IMG/VR virus record: IMGVR_UViG_3300036861_000887
Location: 1 to 61,345 of that record
From: a virus
Direction: 5' to 3' (one strand)
Length of the DNA: 61,345 nt
In this document: in pieces, positions 18,509-26,393 of the stretch
Layout of the letters: each line of letters begins with the position of its first letter
How positions within the stretch are numbered: position 1 is the first letter of the stretch
Notes under the pieces: generated by a model
Told to the model about the DNA's origin: nothing
Seen by the model: the letters and a program-made list of their open reading frames with translations, nothing else
Database searches by the model: none
Program-made: the position numbers and the translations under genes

Positions 18509-18711
18509 AGCCCCTCCTTCGGCACACACTCGATATGCTCGTAGATATACCGCAGCACCTGACACCGCGACAGCAGCGCTACCTCCCCGTCCGTGTCAGC
18601 GGGCAGCGCGTCCAGCACGGCGTTGAGTACCGCCAGCGTCTCGGTAATGAGCTGCGGCAGCGGGATCTGGCGCGTGGCGTGTAAGGTGTCCAGGGCAGTG
18701 TCTAGACTCAT
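18505..18711 (-). CDS. Small hypothetical helical protein
   Basis: 68 residues from MSLDTALDTLHATRQIPLP. Start ATG 18711 overlaps the stop of the upstream 52-codon gene as ATGA; longer in-frame versions read through other genes. Function unknown. Confidence 0.55.
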   Translation of the reverse strand: MSLDTALDTLHATRQIPLPQLITETLAVLNAVLDALPADTDGEVALLSRCQVLRYIYEHIECVPKEGL

Positions 18712-18866
18712 ATCATAGAGACCTTCATGAAAAAGCCAATGGCGTGAGACCCACTTTCCAGATGGCGGATCCAGGCGGCCGTGTGGGCCGCCTGCCCCCT
18801 CCGCAGCGTCCCCCTCCGCAGCGTCCACCGCTTGGCTTTCTGCGTCCGGCGTTGGTGTGGACTCAT
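18708..18866 (-). CDS. Very small basic protein with a tandem TLRRG repeat
   Basis: 52 residues from MSPHQRRTQKAKRW, strongly basic. It contains TLRRG twice in tandem, encoded by a 15-bp direct repeat (near 18787-18816). Supported mainly by perfect ATGA coupling at both ends, like every gene in this chain. Could bind nucleic acid; speculative. Confidence 0.45.
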   Translation of the reverse strand: MSPHQRRTQKAKRWTLRRGTLRRGQAAHTAAWIRHLESGSHAIGFFMKVSMI

Positions 18867-19090
18867 GCTGCCTGTGCCTCCTGTGTCGCCAGCCACTTGT
18901 TCCACTTGTTCCACGCATGTTCCCGGGCGGCCGGGGTATACGCCTGGCGGGGTGGCCAGACAGATCGAAACCACCAGCGCGTGGCGCCTGCCGTGACCGT
19001 AACAGCATAGACCCACGCATCCTCGGGATAGGTGGGATACAGAGGGGCAAGGGGTGCAATCGGTTCCCACGACTCCTGCCACTGTATCAT
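18863..19090 (-). CDS. Small Trp-rich hypothetical protein
   Basis: 75 residues with several Trp (MIQWQESWEP, RWWFRSVWPP, HAWNKWNKW). First of the small genes after the portal, with ATGA overlap to the portal stop. The KWNKW repeat is encoded by a short direct repeat. No family recognised. Confidence 0.58.
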   Translation of the reverse strand: MIQWQESWEPIAPLAPLYPTYPEDAWVYAVTVTAGATRWWFRSVWPPRQAYTPAAREHAWNKWNKWLATQEAQAA

Positions 19091-20820
19091 GCTGCCTGTG
19101 CCTCCTGTAAGTTGACGAGTCCAGCGGTGCCCTGCTGGAACGCCGCCGCCCCCTCGCGGAGCACCTGGGCTTGTTGTGCCTGTGCCGCCTCCTGCACCCG
19201 TGTCGCCCGAATCTTGTCCCGTTGACGCGTATCCCGCAGCAGGTCACGCCGGTTCCCCAGTGCCAAGGCGGAATCCCTCAAACCCTTGTCCATGTCGAAG
19301 TTATCGACCCAATCCGTGCGGGCCGTCACCTGGGCCGCCTTCCCCAGTAAGTTTAACAGATCGTCCAGCGCGCGTACATGGGACGCCTTTTGACTGCGCG
19401 CCAGCGGGCCTTCATACCGCACCCCAATCTGTCCGCCATGCTGCTGCGCCGCCAGGAGCACTTCGCGCGGGACCAGAGGCAGCACACCATCCCGGCCACG
19501 CGCCCAGGCCTGCTCACTGGCCCGACTCATGAGCCCGAAGGTGCGGTCCATGAGGGGATCCAAGAAATCGGCCAACAACATCACGAAGACCGGCCCCATG
19601 AACCGCGCCATCAGTTCAATGCGTTGGCCCACCTCGTAGGCAGTCATCTTCCCCGTGGCATCCGGCGGCGGAATGGCCAGCAGGTCATCCACGTGGTAGG
19701 CATCCCGAATCTCTTTCTGGAGCCGCGCAATTTCCGAGACGACCTTATCGGGTTGCCCCTGGATATTGAGCGGGAACAGCGCGTCCTTCTGCTCCAGGAT
19801 GTTCACCGCCAATGGCGCAAACCGGAGTGCTCCGGTGAGGGCGCCATTGAGCAGCCCCAGCGCCGGTTGGGCATGCAATTCAACCATTTGCAGCCACATC
19901 ATAATCAATTTATTGAGTGTCTTGGCGGCGGGCAGCGCCTCATGCCCTGGCCCATACCCCCAGGCACTCTGGCCTTCGCGGTCGTAGCGACTCACCAAGA
20001 AGGGAAACTCCTCCCACCCCAGTTCCGTCACGACTTTCTTATCCGTGAGATCAATGATCACATCAGCAAACGGCAGGTTGCGACTGTCCCGGCGGCTGGG
20101 GTCTTGCACTGCGCGCGGGCAGACCACATGCAGATACGGCTCCTTTTCGTCCATTTTGCTATCGTAGTGGGTGCTCCGCATAATCCTCTTCGCCCGCTCT
20201 GGCGCTTGCTCCCGCCACTGCTCCACCGCCTGAATGGGGGTGAAGTAGAGCTTGCGCATGACGGTATCCACCCGCCCACTGGCCCCCTCGGCAATCACGT
20301 AGGAGCCGGGGTAGAGCGTCTGGAACCGCAGCGCAAACACCTGGCTTTCGTACCACAGGTCCTGCCGCTGGCCGACATACGTACAGGCCGTACCAAACAC
20401 CCCCAACTGCGCGTAGTGCTGGAAACTCTCCTGGTAGAAGTTGCTGGTGTTGTAGGCAAAGAGCATGCGGTCAGAGACCGTGCCCATCCAGGGAATCACC
20501 TCGGCGTCATCGTTGAGTTCCTCGTCTTCAAAGCCCAACTCAAACCACGGCAGCGCCGGGTTAGTCGCCGCCGCCTGCAAGTTCCCCGCAAACAGGCGCC
20601 GGGAGCGCAAGCCGGTCGCGTCAAAGAGGTCGAGGGTGCGCGTGCGGGCCAGGCCATCTGGTGTCTCGCCCCGGAAGATGTCACTCTTCGCGGGCCAAAA
20701 CAGATCCGCTTGTTGCCGCCAGGCGTCCAGGTGCGTCTGGTGCTGCCCAAAAAGATGCTCCGAGCGCGCAATGTGGCGCTCGGCCAGCGGACGGCGGTAG
20801 GGGATTACGGTGGCAGGCAT
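19087..20820 (-). CDS. Portal protein (head-to-tail connector)
   Basis: 577 residues, usual length for T7-like connectors. The signature regions include SEHLFGQHQTHLDAWRQQADLFWP near the N-terminus, the FAGNLQAA segment, WMGTVSDRMLFAYNTSNFY, then a C-terminal half with MTAYEVGQRIELMARFMGP, the conserved crown/stem helix. Twelve copies form the DNA channel at the capsid vertex and dock the terminase. Start ATG 20820 overlaps the preceding TGA (TGATG). Confidence 0.92.
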   Translation of the reverse strand: MPATVIPYRRPLAERHIARSEHLFGQHQTHLDAWRQQADLFWPAKSDIFRGETPDGLARTRTLDLFDATGLRSRRLFAGNLQAAATNPALPWFELGFEDEELNDDAEVIPWMGTVSDRMLFAYNTSNFYQESFQHYAQLGVFGTACTYVGQRQDLWYESQVFALRFQTLYPGSYVIAEGASGRVDTVMRKLYFTPIQAVEQWREQAPERAKRIMRSTHYDSKMDEKEPYLHVVCPRAVQDPSRRDSRNLPFADVIIDLTDKKVVTELGWEEFPFLVSRYDREGQSAWGYGPGHEALPAAKTLNKLIMMWLQMVELHAQPALGLLNGALTGALRFAPLAVNILEQKDALFPLNIQGQPDKVVSEIARLQKEIRDAYHVDDLLAIPPPDATGKMTAYEVGQRIELMARFMGPVFVMLLADFLDPLMDRTFGLMSRASEQAWARGRDGVLPLVPREVLLAAQQHGGQIGVRYEGPLARSQKASHVRALDDLLNLLGKAAQVTARTDWVDNFDMDKGLRDSALALGNRRDLLRDTRQRDKIRATRVQEAAQAQQAQVLREGAAAFQQGTAGLVNLQEAQAA

Positions 20821-21092
20821 CAGTCCATCCGCTCTTTCTCCGGCACCGTGTACCGGGCAATTAACAGCTCAAGCACTTGGGCGGGCGTCAAGCTTTCATG
20901 GCGCCAGAGCCCCACGGTTCCCTCCGGGGTCCGCACATGCATGATGTCGTAGCGGCTCTGAGAAAACGTCTGACGCGCCTCGAACGCCTCTACATAGAAG
21001 GAGGGAAGTTCTATCTCCTCTGCATAGAAGGAGGGACGTGCTATCGAAAAATACCGTCCATCATAGGGTCCCCCCACACATAAAGCGCGCAT
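20820..21092 (-). CDS. Small hypothetical protein with internal duplication
   Basis: 90 residues; ends RYTVPEKERMD just at the portal start. A short duplication gives PSFYAEEIEL / PSFYVEAFEA, encoded by a near-identical direct repeat around 20990-21040. SD GGGAGGG precedes the ATG, which directly follows the terminase nuclease TAG stop. Function unknown. Confidence 0.6.
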   Translation of the reverse strand: MRALCVGGPYDGRYFSIARPSFYAEEIELPSFYVEAFEARQTFSQSRYDIMHVRTPEGTVGLWRHESLTPAQVLELLIARYTVPEKERMD

Positions 21093-21863
21093 CTACCGCC
21101 CTCCCACGGGAAAAACGGTGAACGGATTCGCGGGCTGCGGCGGTTCGCGCTCCCCCATCCGGTCCAGGGGATTGCCCGCGCCCGCGGCAAAGCCTGCGTT
21201 GGCAGAGGACTGGCGCCGTACCCCGGTGTGCTGTTCCCCAAACCAGACACACAGCCCCACGGCAAAGAGCAGATCATCATGCTGCCCAGAGCGCCAGGCC
21301 CCATATTGGTCATTCGCGTCTTTGGTAATCCGGTACTGGAAATTCTGCATTTCTTTGAGCAGCGTCGTGGCATCCGCCAGTTGATTCGACACCAGGATGC
21401 GTCGCGACTGCATGGCCACTTGCAGGCACCCCACCAGCGTCTTTTTGGGCAGCGTGTACTGCAACCAGTCATGTTGTACCGTCTGTTCCCCATGTCCCAT
21501 AGTCACCGCCACCGCAGGCACCCCTTCATGGCGAAAGAGTTCCACCACTGGGCGTCCGCACCCCGTCGCGTCAATGAGTAGGCGATAGGGCCTGGTCCCC
21601 GGATGCGCCGTCCAGTCACGCGGCATTGGCAACTTGTCGATATAGGTCAGCGTCCGCTCTAGCATCCCACCCCCAGACACCCCACCACACGGTCCGCACG
21701 GCTGCCCCGTGGGGACGGAATGCGCGCAGAGATGGGAATAGCCTGTGAGCAGCGGGAAGCGCTCCAGGTGCCGGACAGCGTACCGGGGCTCCACCTCCCC
21801 ACCAAAGTCCACCAGCGTGCGTTCGACAATGGCAATGGCAGCAGGGTCGCTTACTTGACCCAC
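21093..21863 (-). CDS. terL: Terminase large subunit, nuclease part (separate gene)
   Basis: The RNase H-fold nuclease half of a phage large terminase: VGQVSDPAAIAIVERT (strand 1 region), YRLLIDATGCGRPVVELFR, then AWRSGQHDDLLFAVGLCVWF with the final catalytic Asp pair. The GTG at 21863 is the first start in this frame after a TAG. Just before it the frame reads WWVFD, supplying the first catalytic Asp, so GTG initiation would lose it. In the same frame an ATG at 21929 has a good SD (AAGGA) but is separated by an in-frame TAG at 21888-21890. Thus the gene is either read through, recoded, or inactivated; see findings. Confidence 0.75.
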   Translation of the reverse strand: MGQVSDPAAIAIVERTLVDFGGEVEPRYAVRHLERFPLLTGYSHLCAHSVPTGQPCGPCGGVSGGGMLERTLTYIDKLPMPRDWTAHPGTRPYRLLIDATGCGRPVVELFRHEGVPAVAVTMGHGEQTVQHDWLQYTLPKKTLVGCLQVAMQSRRILVSNQLADATTLLKEMQNFQYRITKDANDQYGAWRSGQHDDLLFAVGLCVWFGEQHTGVRRQSSANAGFAAGAGNPLDRMGEREPPQPANPFTVFPVGGR

Positions 21864-21887
21864 GTCAAAGACCCACCAACCAAGGCG

Positions 21888-21890
21888 CTA
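21888..21890 (-). other. In-frame amber codon between a good start and the terminase nuclease domain
   Basis: The frame from ATG 21929 encodes 13 residues (MTQRIEKQGVICI), then TAG, then RLGWWVFDVGQ and the rest of the nuclease. The ATG follows the previous gene's stop by one codon with AAGGA six bases upstream. The base after TAG is C. The same triplet TAG also serves as a real stop for neighbouring genes. Confidence 0.6.
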
Positions 21891-21929
21891 TATGCATATT
21901 ACACCTTGCTTTTCAATGCGTTGAGTCAT

Positions 21930-22346
21930 CTAATCCTTCCCTCTGCGCCGCGTGGGGGTCACTTCTGGCGCCTTCTCCACCGGCTCATGCCACGGTTGTT
22001 GCTTGGGCACGAACGGCGCACTCACCTGTTCCCGCATCGTCCCCTCCGCCATGTCTCGCGCCGCACGGGCCTGCATCTCGCGCGTCATCCCCACGCCTGG
22101 CTTCGTCGCCGGGTCATAGGCCGCGTAGCTCTGATTCATGGCATCCTTCAGTTGCTGCATGGGGAACAGCGGGGAGGGCGTGCCCAACTCCGCCCACTCC
22201 AGGCCCTTGGTCCGCCGCCGCATCGACAACACCGGGACCTCCTCGAACGTGACCACCACCTTCCCATCTTCGGTATGCAGATGGTCCCACAGCGCCGCCC
22301 AGTCCATAGTCCCCATCTCCGGCCATGCCACATGCAAGTCAGACAT
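21930..22346 (-). CDS. Hypothetical protein between the two terminase halves
   Basis: 138 residues from MSDLHVAWPEMGTMDW. The N-terminal half is alpha/beta (GKVVVTFEEVPVLSMRRR); the C-terminal half is charged and disordered-looking, ending EVTPTRRRGKD. The ATG at 22346 lies 7 nt from GGGGAG and overlaps the ATPase stop. No homing endonuclease, HNH or GIY motif. A linker or regulator of the split terminase is possible but unproven. Confidence 0.6.
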   Translation of the reverse strand: MSDLHVAWPEMGTMDWAALWDHLHTEDGKVVVTFEEVPVLSMRRRTKGLEWAELGTPSPLFPMQQLKDAMNQSYAAYDPATKPGVGMTREMQARAARDMAEGTMREQVSAPFVPKQQPWHEPVEKAPEVTPTRRRGKD

Positions 22347-23217
22347 TTGCATTCTCCCCAAAAAGTCGTTGCACCTTGGAACTCAGGATCGTGTCGAGCA
22401 CCTCTCGATGATGTCCCGTGGGAAACAATGGGAGGACATCAGAGGTGAGCATATTTTGTACGTCTTCCCAGCGAAAAACCTGATCCATCGTATCCACAAA
22501 CTCACACAACCACTCCTGCCGAAACACCAAATCGGGTACCTGCCGCCGCTCATTTGCCAGGAACCGCTTGGACAGCCGAGGGCTCTCCGGCGCCGGGAGA
22601 AACGTCTTACTCCAAGTGAGCGGGCGGGTATCGGCCGCCCATTCCTCCTCGGTAATGTACGCAATCCCGAGATCGGCCAACAACGCTTCCGCCGTCGCCT
22701 TATCCATCTCTTGCGCCGTCAAATCGTCAGCTCCCGTCCAGGCCTCAAAGAACCAGCCCCGTTTCCCATACGGCGTCGTCGCCGCAATGAGGCGCCCTTG
22801 CGACATGGCCAGCATGGGGCGAATCGCATAATAGACCGCATCAGGAATCCGCGCCGCTTCGTCCAGCACCAGTAAGTCCACGCTCGAAAACCCCACAATG
22901 GTAAGGGCCGTTCCTGGAAGGCTGATAATCCGGCTACGGTTCGGCAACTCCAAACTGAGCGCCGTATCCCGCAGCAGCGGCATTGGCTGCGTTACATCGT
23001 AAAAGTGCTTGACTTTCCGAAATAACTCCCCACTTTGCCGCAAACTGGGCGAAATCAGCAGGACCAGGGCGCCGGCTTTGTTACACGCGGTCTCCAAGCT
23101 CAAGTCGGCCAGGTCCGTCGTCTTCCCCGACTGCCGATGACACACCCAGAGCTGATTCCCAGGAATGCCCGCGACCTGCGTTTGCCAGGCATCCGGCTCC
23201 AGGCCCGCGGCCCGCAT
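22339..23217 (-). CDS. terL: Terminase large subunit, ATPase part (separate gene)
   Basis: 292 residues. Walker A-type CHRQSGKTT, Walker B LLVLDEAARI and coupling motif AATTPYGKRGWF define the packaging ATPase. It ends shortly after FRQEWLCEFVD, where other large terminases pass into the nuclease domain, so this is a genuine ATPase-only gene. ATG 23217 is 4 nt after the small-subunit stop and lacks a clear SD (probably re-initiation); a start further upstream would overlap the small subunit by about 150 nt. Drives ATP-dependent DNA translocation into the prohead. Confidence 0.85.
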   Translation of the reverse strand: MRAAGLEPDAWQTQVAGIPGNQLWVCHRQSGKTTDLADLSLETACNKAGALVLLISPSLRQSGELFRKVKHFYDVTQPMPLLRDTALSLELPNRSRIISLPGTALTIVGFSSVDLLVLDEAARIPDAVYYAIRPMLAMSQGRLIAATTPYGKRGWFFEAWTGADDLTAQEMDKATAEALLADLGIAYITEEEWAADTRPLTWSKTFLPAPESPRLSKRFLANERRQVPDLVFRQEWLCEFVDTMDQVFRWEDVQNMLTSDVLPLFPTGHHREVLDTILSSKVQRLFGENANV

Positions 23218-23221
23218 TAAC

Positions 23222-23878
23222 TCAAGCGCGGTGACCGTTCTGGCCGGGGCCTGACTCGACAGCGGTATACGTTGCTCGAAGCGCTGGAGCAGCCCCTGGC
23301 TCAGTGTGCTGTTGGAGGAACGCGCGAATCGCCTGTTGCCCTTCCGGATCTCCCACATAGCGCAATACCAATTCCACAAAGGCGTCTAGGAACGCTTCAT
23401 CTTGGCGAAAGATTTCAAAATACCGGCCCAGCAACTCCAGCGCCTTCACCTTCGGATGCAGGGTCAACTCAATCTGCGTATGGCGGTGCGTCGCCTTATC
23501 CGGCCCCGTGGTCACCCGCGACCGCACTTTGACAGACTGCACCGTCGCCGTGATATGCCGTGGCAGTTTGGCCGACGGCACCAGGGCCACCTCCCCCGCC
23601 TCGTCCCAACTCATCAGCTGACTCACATCGGCAAACGCCAAGGCCGCCAACTCTTGCAAGACCGCTTCGGGCGTAATGTGAATCGTCTCCCGGAGCTGCT
23701 TGAGTCGCGTCGTGAGGGCGACTTGCATCAGCGGCTGACTGAGAATCTGTTGCGCCCGCTGCTTCGCCGAGCTGGGCGTATACCCTGCGCGCACCGCCGC
23801 CGCCGCCGCGTTGAAATCAACCAGGTACTCTTCAAGTAACCGCGCCTTTTTTGGCGTCATCTGGCTCGGATGTGGCAT
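23222..23878 (-). CDS. terS: Terminase small subunit
   Basis: 218 residues. N-terminal MTPKKARLLEEYLVDFNAAA, AVRAGYTPSSAKQRAQQIL matches the Terminase_2-type small subunits, whose helix-turn-helix binds the packaging site. LQELAALAFADVSQLMSW continues the family pattern. Immediately precedes the ATPase gene as expected. Weak SD; the gene starts 3 nt after the upstream stop. Confidence 0.85.
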   Translation of the reverse strand: MPHPSQMTPKKARLLEEYLVDFNAAAAAVRAGYTPSSAKQRAQQILSQPLMQVALTTRLKQLRETIHITPEAVLQELAALAFADVSQLMSWDEAGEVALVPSAKLPRHITATVQSVKVRSRVTTGPDKATHRHTQIELTLHPKVKALELLGRYFEIFRQDEAFLDAFVELVLRYVGDPEGQQAIRAFLQQHTEPGAAPALRATYTAVESGPGQNGHRA

Positions 23879-23881
23879 CGC

Positions 23882-24367
23882 TTATAGCCCAAACCAGTAC
23901 TTGACCAGATCGGTGCACGGCCCGTCATGCTGCCCCTGGAGCTTCTCGGCCAGCAACAGCAGCCCCTGACAGGAGCGCTTATGTTGCGCAATGGCCGCCA
24001 GCTTCGCCTGCACCAGCACTGCAAACTGCTCCAGCGTGGGCGCATGGACATCAATGAGCGGCAGGCTCTCCAAGGGAATGCCTGCCGCCAGCGCGTCTAC
24101 CTTGGCCGACAGGGCCTCCACCTCGCTCCGCATCTCTTTATAGAGGTCCTCAAAGGCGCGCACGGCATCGTGCACCGGGGTATCTGACGCCCCCGTCACC
24201 GAGGCGACACCACCCGCCGCCTTATTCTGCCGCTTCGCTGCCAGCACCATTCGCGCTACCTGGGCATCCTCGCTCCCCGGCCCCACGTCATCCGGGTCCG
24301 GCTCAATTCGGTCACTGAAGTCCAAGGTGTCCTCGGGCTCTTGGATGAAGGGATTTCCTTTGGGCAT
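23882..24367 (-). CDS. Hypothetical helical protein upstream of the terminase genes
   Basis: 161 residues: acidic disordered N-terminus (EPDPDDVGPGSED), then long helices with coiled-coil character (YKEMRSEVEALSAKVDALAA). AAGGAG precedes the ATG. The position suggests a packaging accessory; no family recognised. Confidence 0.6.
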   Translation of the reverse strand: MPKGNPFIQEPEDTLDFSDRIEPDPDDVGPGSEDAQVARMVLAAKRQNKAAGGVASVTGASDTPVHDAVRAFEDLYKEMRSEVEALSAKVDALAAGIPLESLPLIDVHAPTLEQFAVLVQAKLAAIAQHKRSCQGLLLLAEKLQGQHDGPCTDLVKYWFGL

Positions 24368-24369
24368 GC

Positions 24370-24540
24370 TTACTCCTTCTTTGCCATATGCATAAAATCG
24401 CCCAATTTCTTCGCCCCCATCTGGGCCATGGCTTTAACGGCCTTGCGCGCCCCTGCGGGAAACCGCGTGATCGGTGCGCCGAGGGCATAGGCCTTGGCCA
24501 TGCGGGCCGTATGCATCTGGGCTGTCGAGACAGCTGGCAC
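24370..24540 (-). CDS. Very small basic protein, GTG start
   Basis: 56 residues, Ala/Lys/Met-rich (ARKAVKAMAQMGAKKLGDF). The GTG at 24540 has a perfect AGGAGG four bases upstream, better than the internal ATGs, and starts 9 nt after the upstream stop. Unknown function. Confidence 0.5.
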   Translation of the reverse strand: MPAVSTAQMHTARMAKAYALGAPITRFPAGARKAVKAMAQMGAKKLGDFMHMAKKE

Positions 24541-24548
24541 AGGTCCTC

Positions 24549-25019
24549 CTAATTCGCCACCAAGCTTCCTGAGGAGCGCCACGTCAAACCATCCGAAATC
24601 ACACGGGTGCAATCATTGGCGGTGAGGACGATATCCGCCGCACCGATAGACAAGAAGGCCGCGTTGTTGTCAAGAGTGATGGAATTCGTGACCCCTACGT
24701 TACAGACGACCATTTCGCAAGCCGCGCCACCCATAGTGGTCGCCGCTGTGAACGTCGCAGAAGTAGAAGTCGTCACTGCTCCCGCAGCCGTGATCCGCTT
24801 AAGCCCTCCACATGCATCGCCGCGTATGGTATCCCCCGACGCAATGGTTTGAATCGCGGGCAGTGGCCCCATGCTCCCATCCACAAACTGATAGATCTGT
24901 CCTCGAATAGGATACCGCGCCACCGCCGCCCAGGCCACCACCGCCCAGACCAGGCCCACGACCAGGCACAGCGCCAGGCCCTTGCCCACCCCCGTCAACC
25001 TATTCCAGAGTCGTCGCAT
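24549..25019 (-). CDS. Exported or membrane-anchored beta protein
   Basis: 156 residues. Basic N-terminus MRRLWNRLTGVGKG, then a hydrophobic segment ALCLVVGLVWAVVAWAAVA, typical of a signal peptide or anchor. The rest is Thr/Ala/Gly-rich and beta-like with NNAAFLSIGAADIVLTANDC. The second of two adjacent ATGs (25019) has the better spacing (six) to AGGAGG. Begins a block of exported proteins. Could be a small carbohydrate-binding or fibre-associated protein; unproven. Confidence 0.62.
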   Translation of the reverse strand: MRRLWNRLTGVGKGLALCLVVGLVWAVVAWAAVARYPIRGQIYQFVDGSMGPLPAIQTIASGDTIRGDACGGLKRITAAGAVTTSTSATFTAATTMGGAACEMVVCNVGVTNSITLDNNAAFLSIGAADIVLTANDCTRVISDGLTWRSSGSLVAN

Positions 25020-25029
25020 CATATTCCTC

Positions 25030-25383
25030 CTATGGCAAGGACCAAATGTGAACCGTCGCAGAAAGACCCGTGTCGCATATGACACTTACGCTGCGTATCG
25101 GCCGCTTCTCCCAATGCACCGTTTCCCCAGCTGCCAGCGGAACCGTCGTGGAATCCACCGTGGCCGCCCCATTAAACTGATAATACACCGGGTCCCCGCT
25201 CACATTGCGGATATACCCTTCCATCCCCGGCTGCGGCGTCCCGCCACCCGCCGTAAAGGTAATCGTCGTGGTGCTTACTGTGGCTGTGGCCGCCACCACC
25301 TTGGAGAACGGCATCAGGCCCCAGGCCACTCCCCCCAGCAGCACCACCGCCAGACTCCCCACCAGGCCCCACCGCCACTGCAT
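25030..25383 (-). CDS. Exported small beta protein
   Basis: 117 residues. Signal-like N-terminus MQWRWGLVGSLAVVLLGG, cleavage plausible after the AWG/AAATA region. The mature part has beta strands and GDPVYYQFNGAATVDS, reminding of small phage surface proteins. AGGAGG eight bases upstream. Similar design to its neighbour at 24549, perhaps a divergent paralogue. Confidence 0.62.
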   Translation of the reverse strand: MQWRWGLVGSLAVVLLGGVAWGLMPFSKVVAATATVSTTTITFTAGGGTPQPGMEGYIRNVSGDPVYYQFNGAATVDSTTVPLAAGETVHWEKRPIRSVSVICDTGLSATVHIWSLP

Positions 25384-25395
25384 TGCGTTGTCCTC

Positions 25396-25671
25396 CTACG
25401 GGACCATGCCAGCCACGGCCGCGTTCAGTGCGTCCAAGCGCGCAACCGCCTGGTCAATTTTCTCTTGATCGACCATATCCGCCTCAAGAATCGCTTTAAT
25501 CGCGGCCGTTTCATCGGCCACGGTCTGCGTTAAGGTGGTAATCATAGTCTCTAACCGTTCAGTGGATGCCATAAGCTTCGTCTCCAAGGCGTGGAGCGCC
25601 TGTAAAATATGTGTCGTCTCGTGTCCGTCCATCCCATGCCAATACAGATGCACATGCAGGGTTAAATCAAT
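25396..25671 (-). CDS. Small coiled-coil protein with probable ATT start
   Basis: 91 residues: IDLTLHVHLYWHG then a helix (HILQALHALETKLMASTERL) continuing as coiled coil. A perfect AGGAGG lies right after the upstream stop and 7 nt before ATT at 25671; no ATG or TTG has comparable spacing, and the upstream GTG at 25701 would start inside the previous gene with no SD. Domain plan (beta strand then long coiled coil) is common in small phage proteins near holin or tail genes. Function unknown. Confidence 0.5.
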   Translation of the reverse strand: MDLTLHVHLYWHGMDGHETTHILQALHALETKLMASTERLETMITTLTQTVADETAAIKAILEADMVDQEKIDQAVARLDALNAAVAGMVP

Positions 25672-25687
25672 GGGCGTTCCTCCTCTG

Positions 25688-25837
25688 TTACAACCGACCA
25701 CTCAGCAGCAGGATCACCAGAATAATCACCAGCACAAAGCCCAGGCCCGAGGGACCGTATCCCATTTGGTGATAGCCCCATGTCGGGAGACCACCCAGGC
25801 TGAAAATGATGAGGATGACCAACAAAACCAGCAACAT
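25688..25837 (-). CDS. Tiny membrane protein, DUF3309-like
   Basis: 49 residues: MLLVLLVILIIFSLGGLPTW, then GYGPSGLG, then a second hydrophobic helix. The helix-LPTW-GYGPSGLG-helix plan is that of DUF3309, small proteins usually found in proteobacterial chromosomes. SD GGAGGG about 9 nt upstream. Role unknown; a holin-like role is possible from size and topology but not shown. Confidence 0.65.
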   Translation of the reverse strand: MLLVLLVILIIFSLGGLPTWGYHQMGYGPSGLGFVLVIILVILLLSGRL

Positions 25838-25841
25838 ACGT

Positions 25842-26051
25842 TTATGCCCTCCCCTCTGCGCCCCTCCGAAACTGCTCCACCAGTTCTTCGTATGTCGGAA
25901 TCAGTGCCAGGACATCATCTTTTGGCGCACCAGGCGGAAGCGTGGCACGCTTCCGATGCCCACACATGCAGCACACGACATGCGCCTTGCTGAGGACTGT
26001 CTTGTCCTGGCAGTAGCAGTGGTCCGCCGGGTTGCAATGGCTCCATATCAC
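25842..26051 (-). CDS. Small Cys/His-rich (zinc-ribbon-like) protein
   Basis: 69 residues with SHCNPADHCYC and CCMCGHRKR, enough ligands for a zinc site, then a helix EELVEQFRRGAEG. The GTG start overlaps the preceding TGA (GTGA). No family assigned. Confidence 0.55.
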   Translation of the reverse strand: MIWSHCNPADHCYCQDKTVLSKAHVVCCMCGHRKRATLPPGAPKDDVLALIPTYEELVEQFRRGAEGRA

Positions 26052-26383
26052 GGCCTCAGCACGAGTGGTGGTTTGTGTAAATCATTGACAATCTTGGAAA
26101 TGCATCGAAAGTTCACCCCGGCCAATTCCGTGATATCGGCCTGGTCCACGACGGCCGCCGTCGGGTACAGCGCCACAAAGGCCGCAAACGCCCGTTGGAC
26201 CGCCTCTTCCATGTTCTGCTGGGTCAGCCCGCCACTCTCCACCAGGTCATCCACTTCATCAATGAGGGGAGCCAGCGTGGGCAGAAACCGGAGGAGGACC
26301 GGGCTTTTCCCTACGCCCGGAATCCACCCCCAGATCATCGGGAGAAACAACAGCAAGGCTTTCAGTTGCAAGGCGAAACTCAT
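26048..26383 (-). CDS. Small protein with N-terminal membrane helix
   Basis: 111 residues. N-terminal LKALLLFLPMIWGWIPG is hydrophobic; the rest is helical and acidic (LIDEVDDLVESGGL). Could be a membrane-associated lysis or envelope accessory; no catalytic residues recognised. Precedes the zinc-like protein with GTGA overlap. Confidence 0.55.
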   Translation of the reverse strand: MSFALQLKALLLFLPMIWGWIPGVGKSPVLLRFLPTLAPLIDEVDDLVESGGLTQQNMEEAVQRAFAAFVALYPTAAVVDQADITELAGVNFRCISKIVNDLHKPPLVLRP

Positions 26384-26393
26384 ACCCCCCTCC

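Noticed and set aside
19378-20952. Plus-strand 524-codon frame
   Set aside because: Complementary to the portal gene, which is certain by motif.
21093-21929. Genome-wide amber reassignment
   Set aside because: TAG is the apparent true stop of several genes (21093, 21930, 36065, 60600), so wholesale recoding is unlikely.
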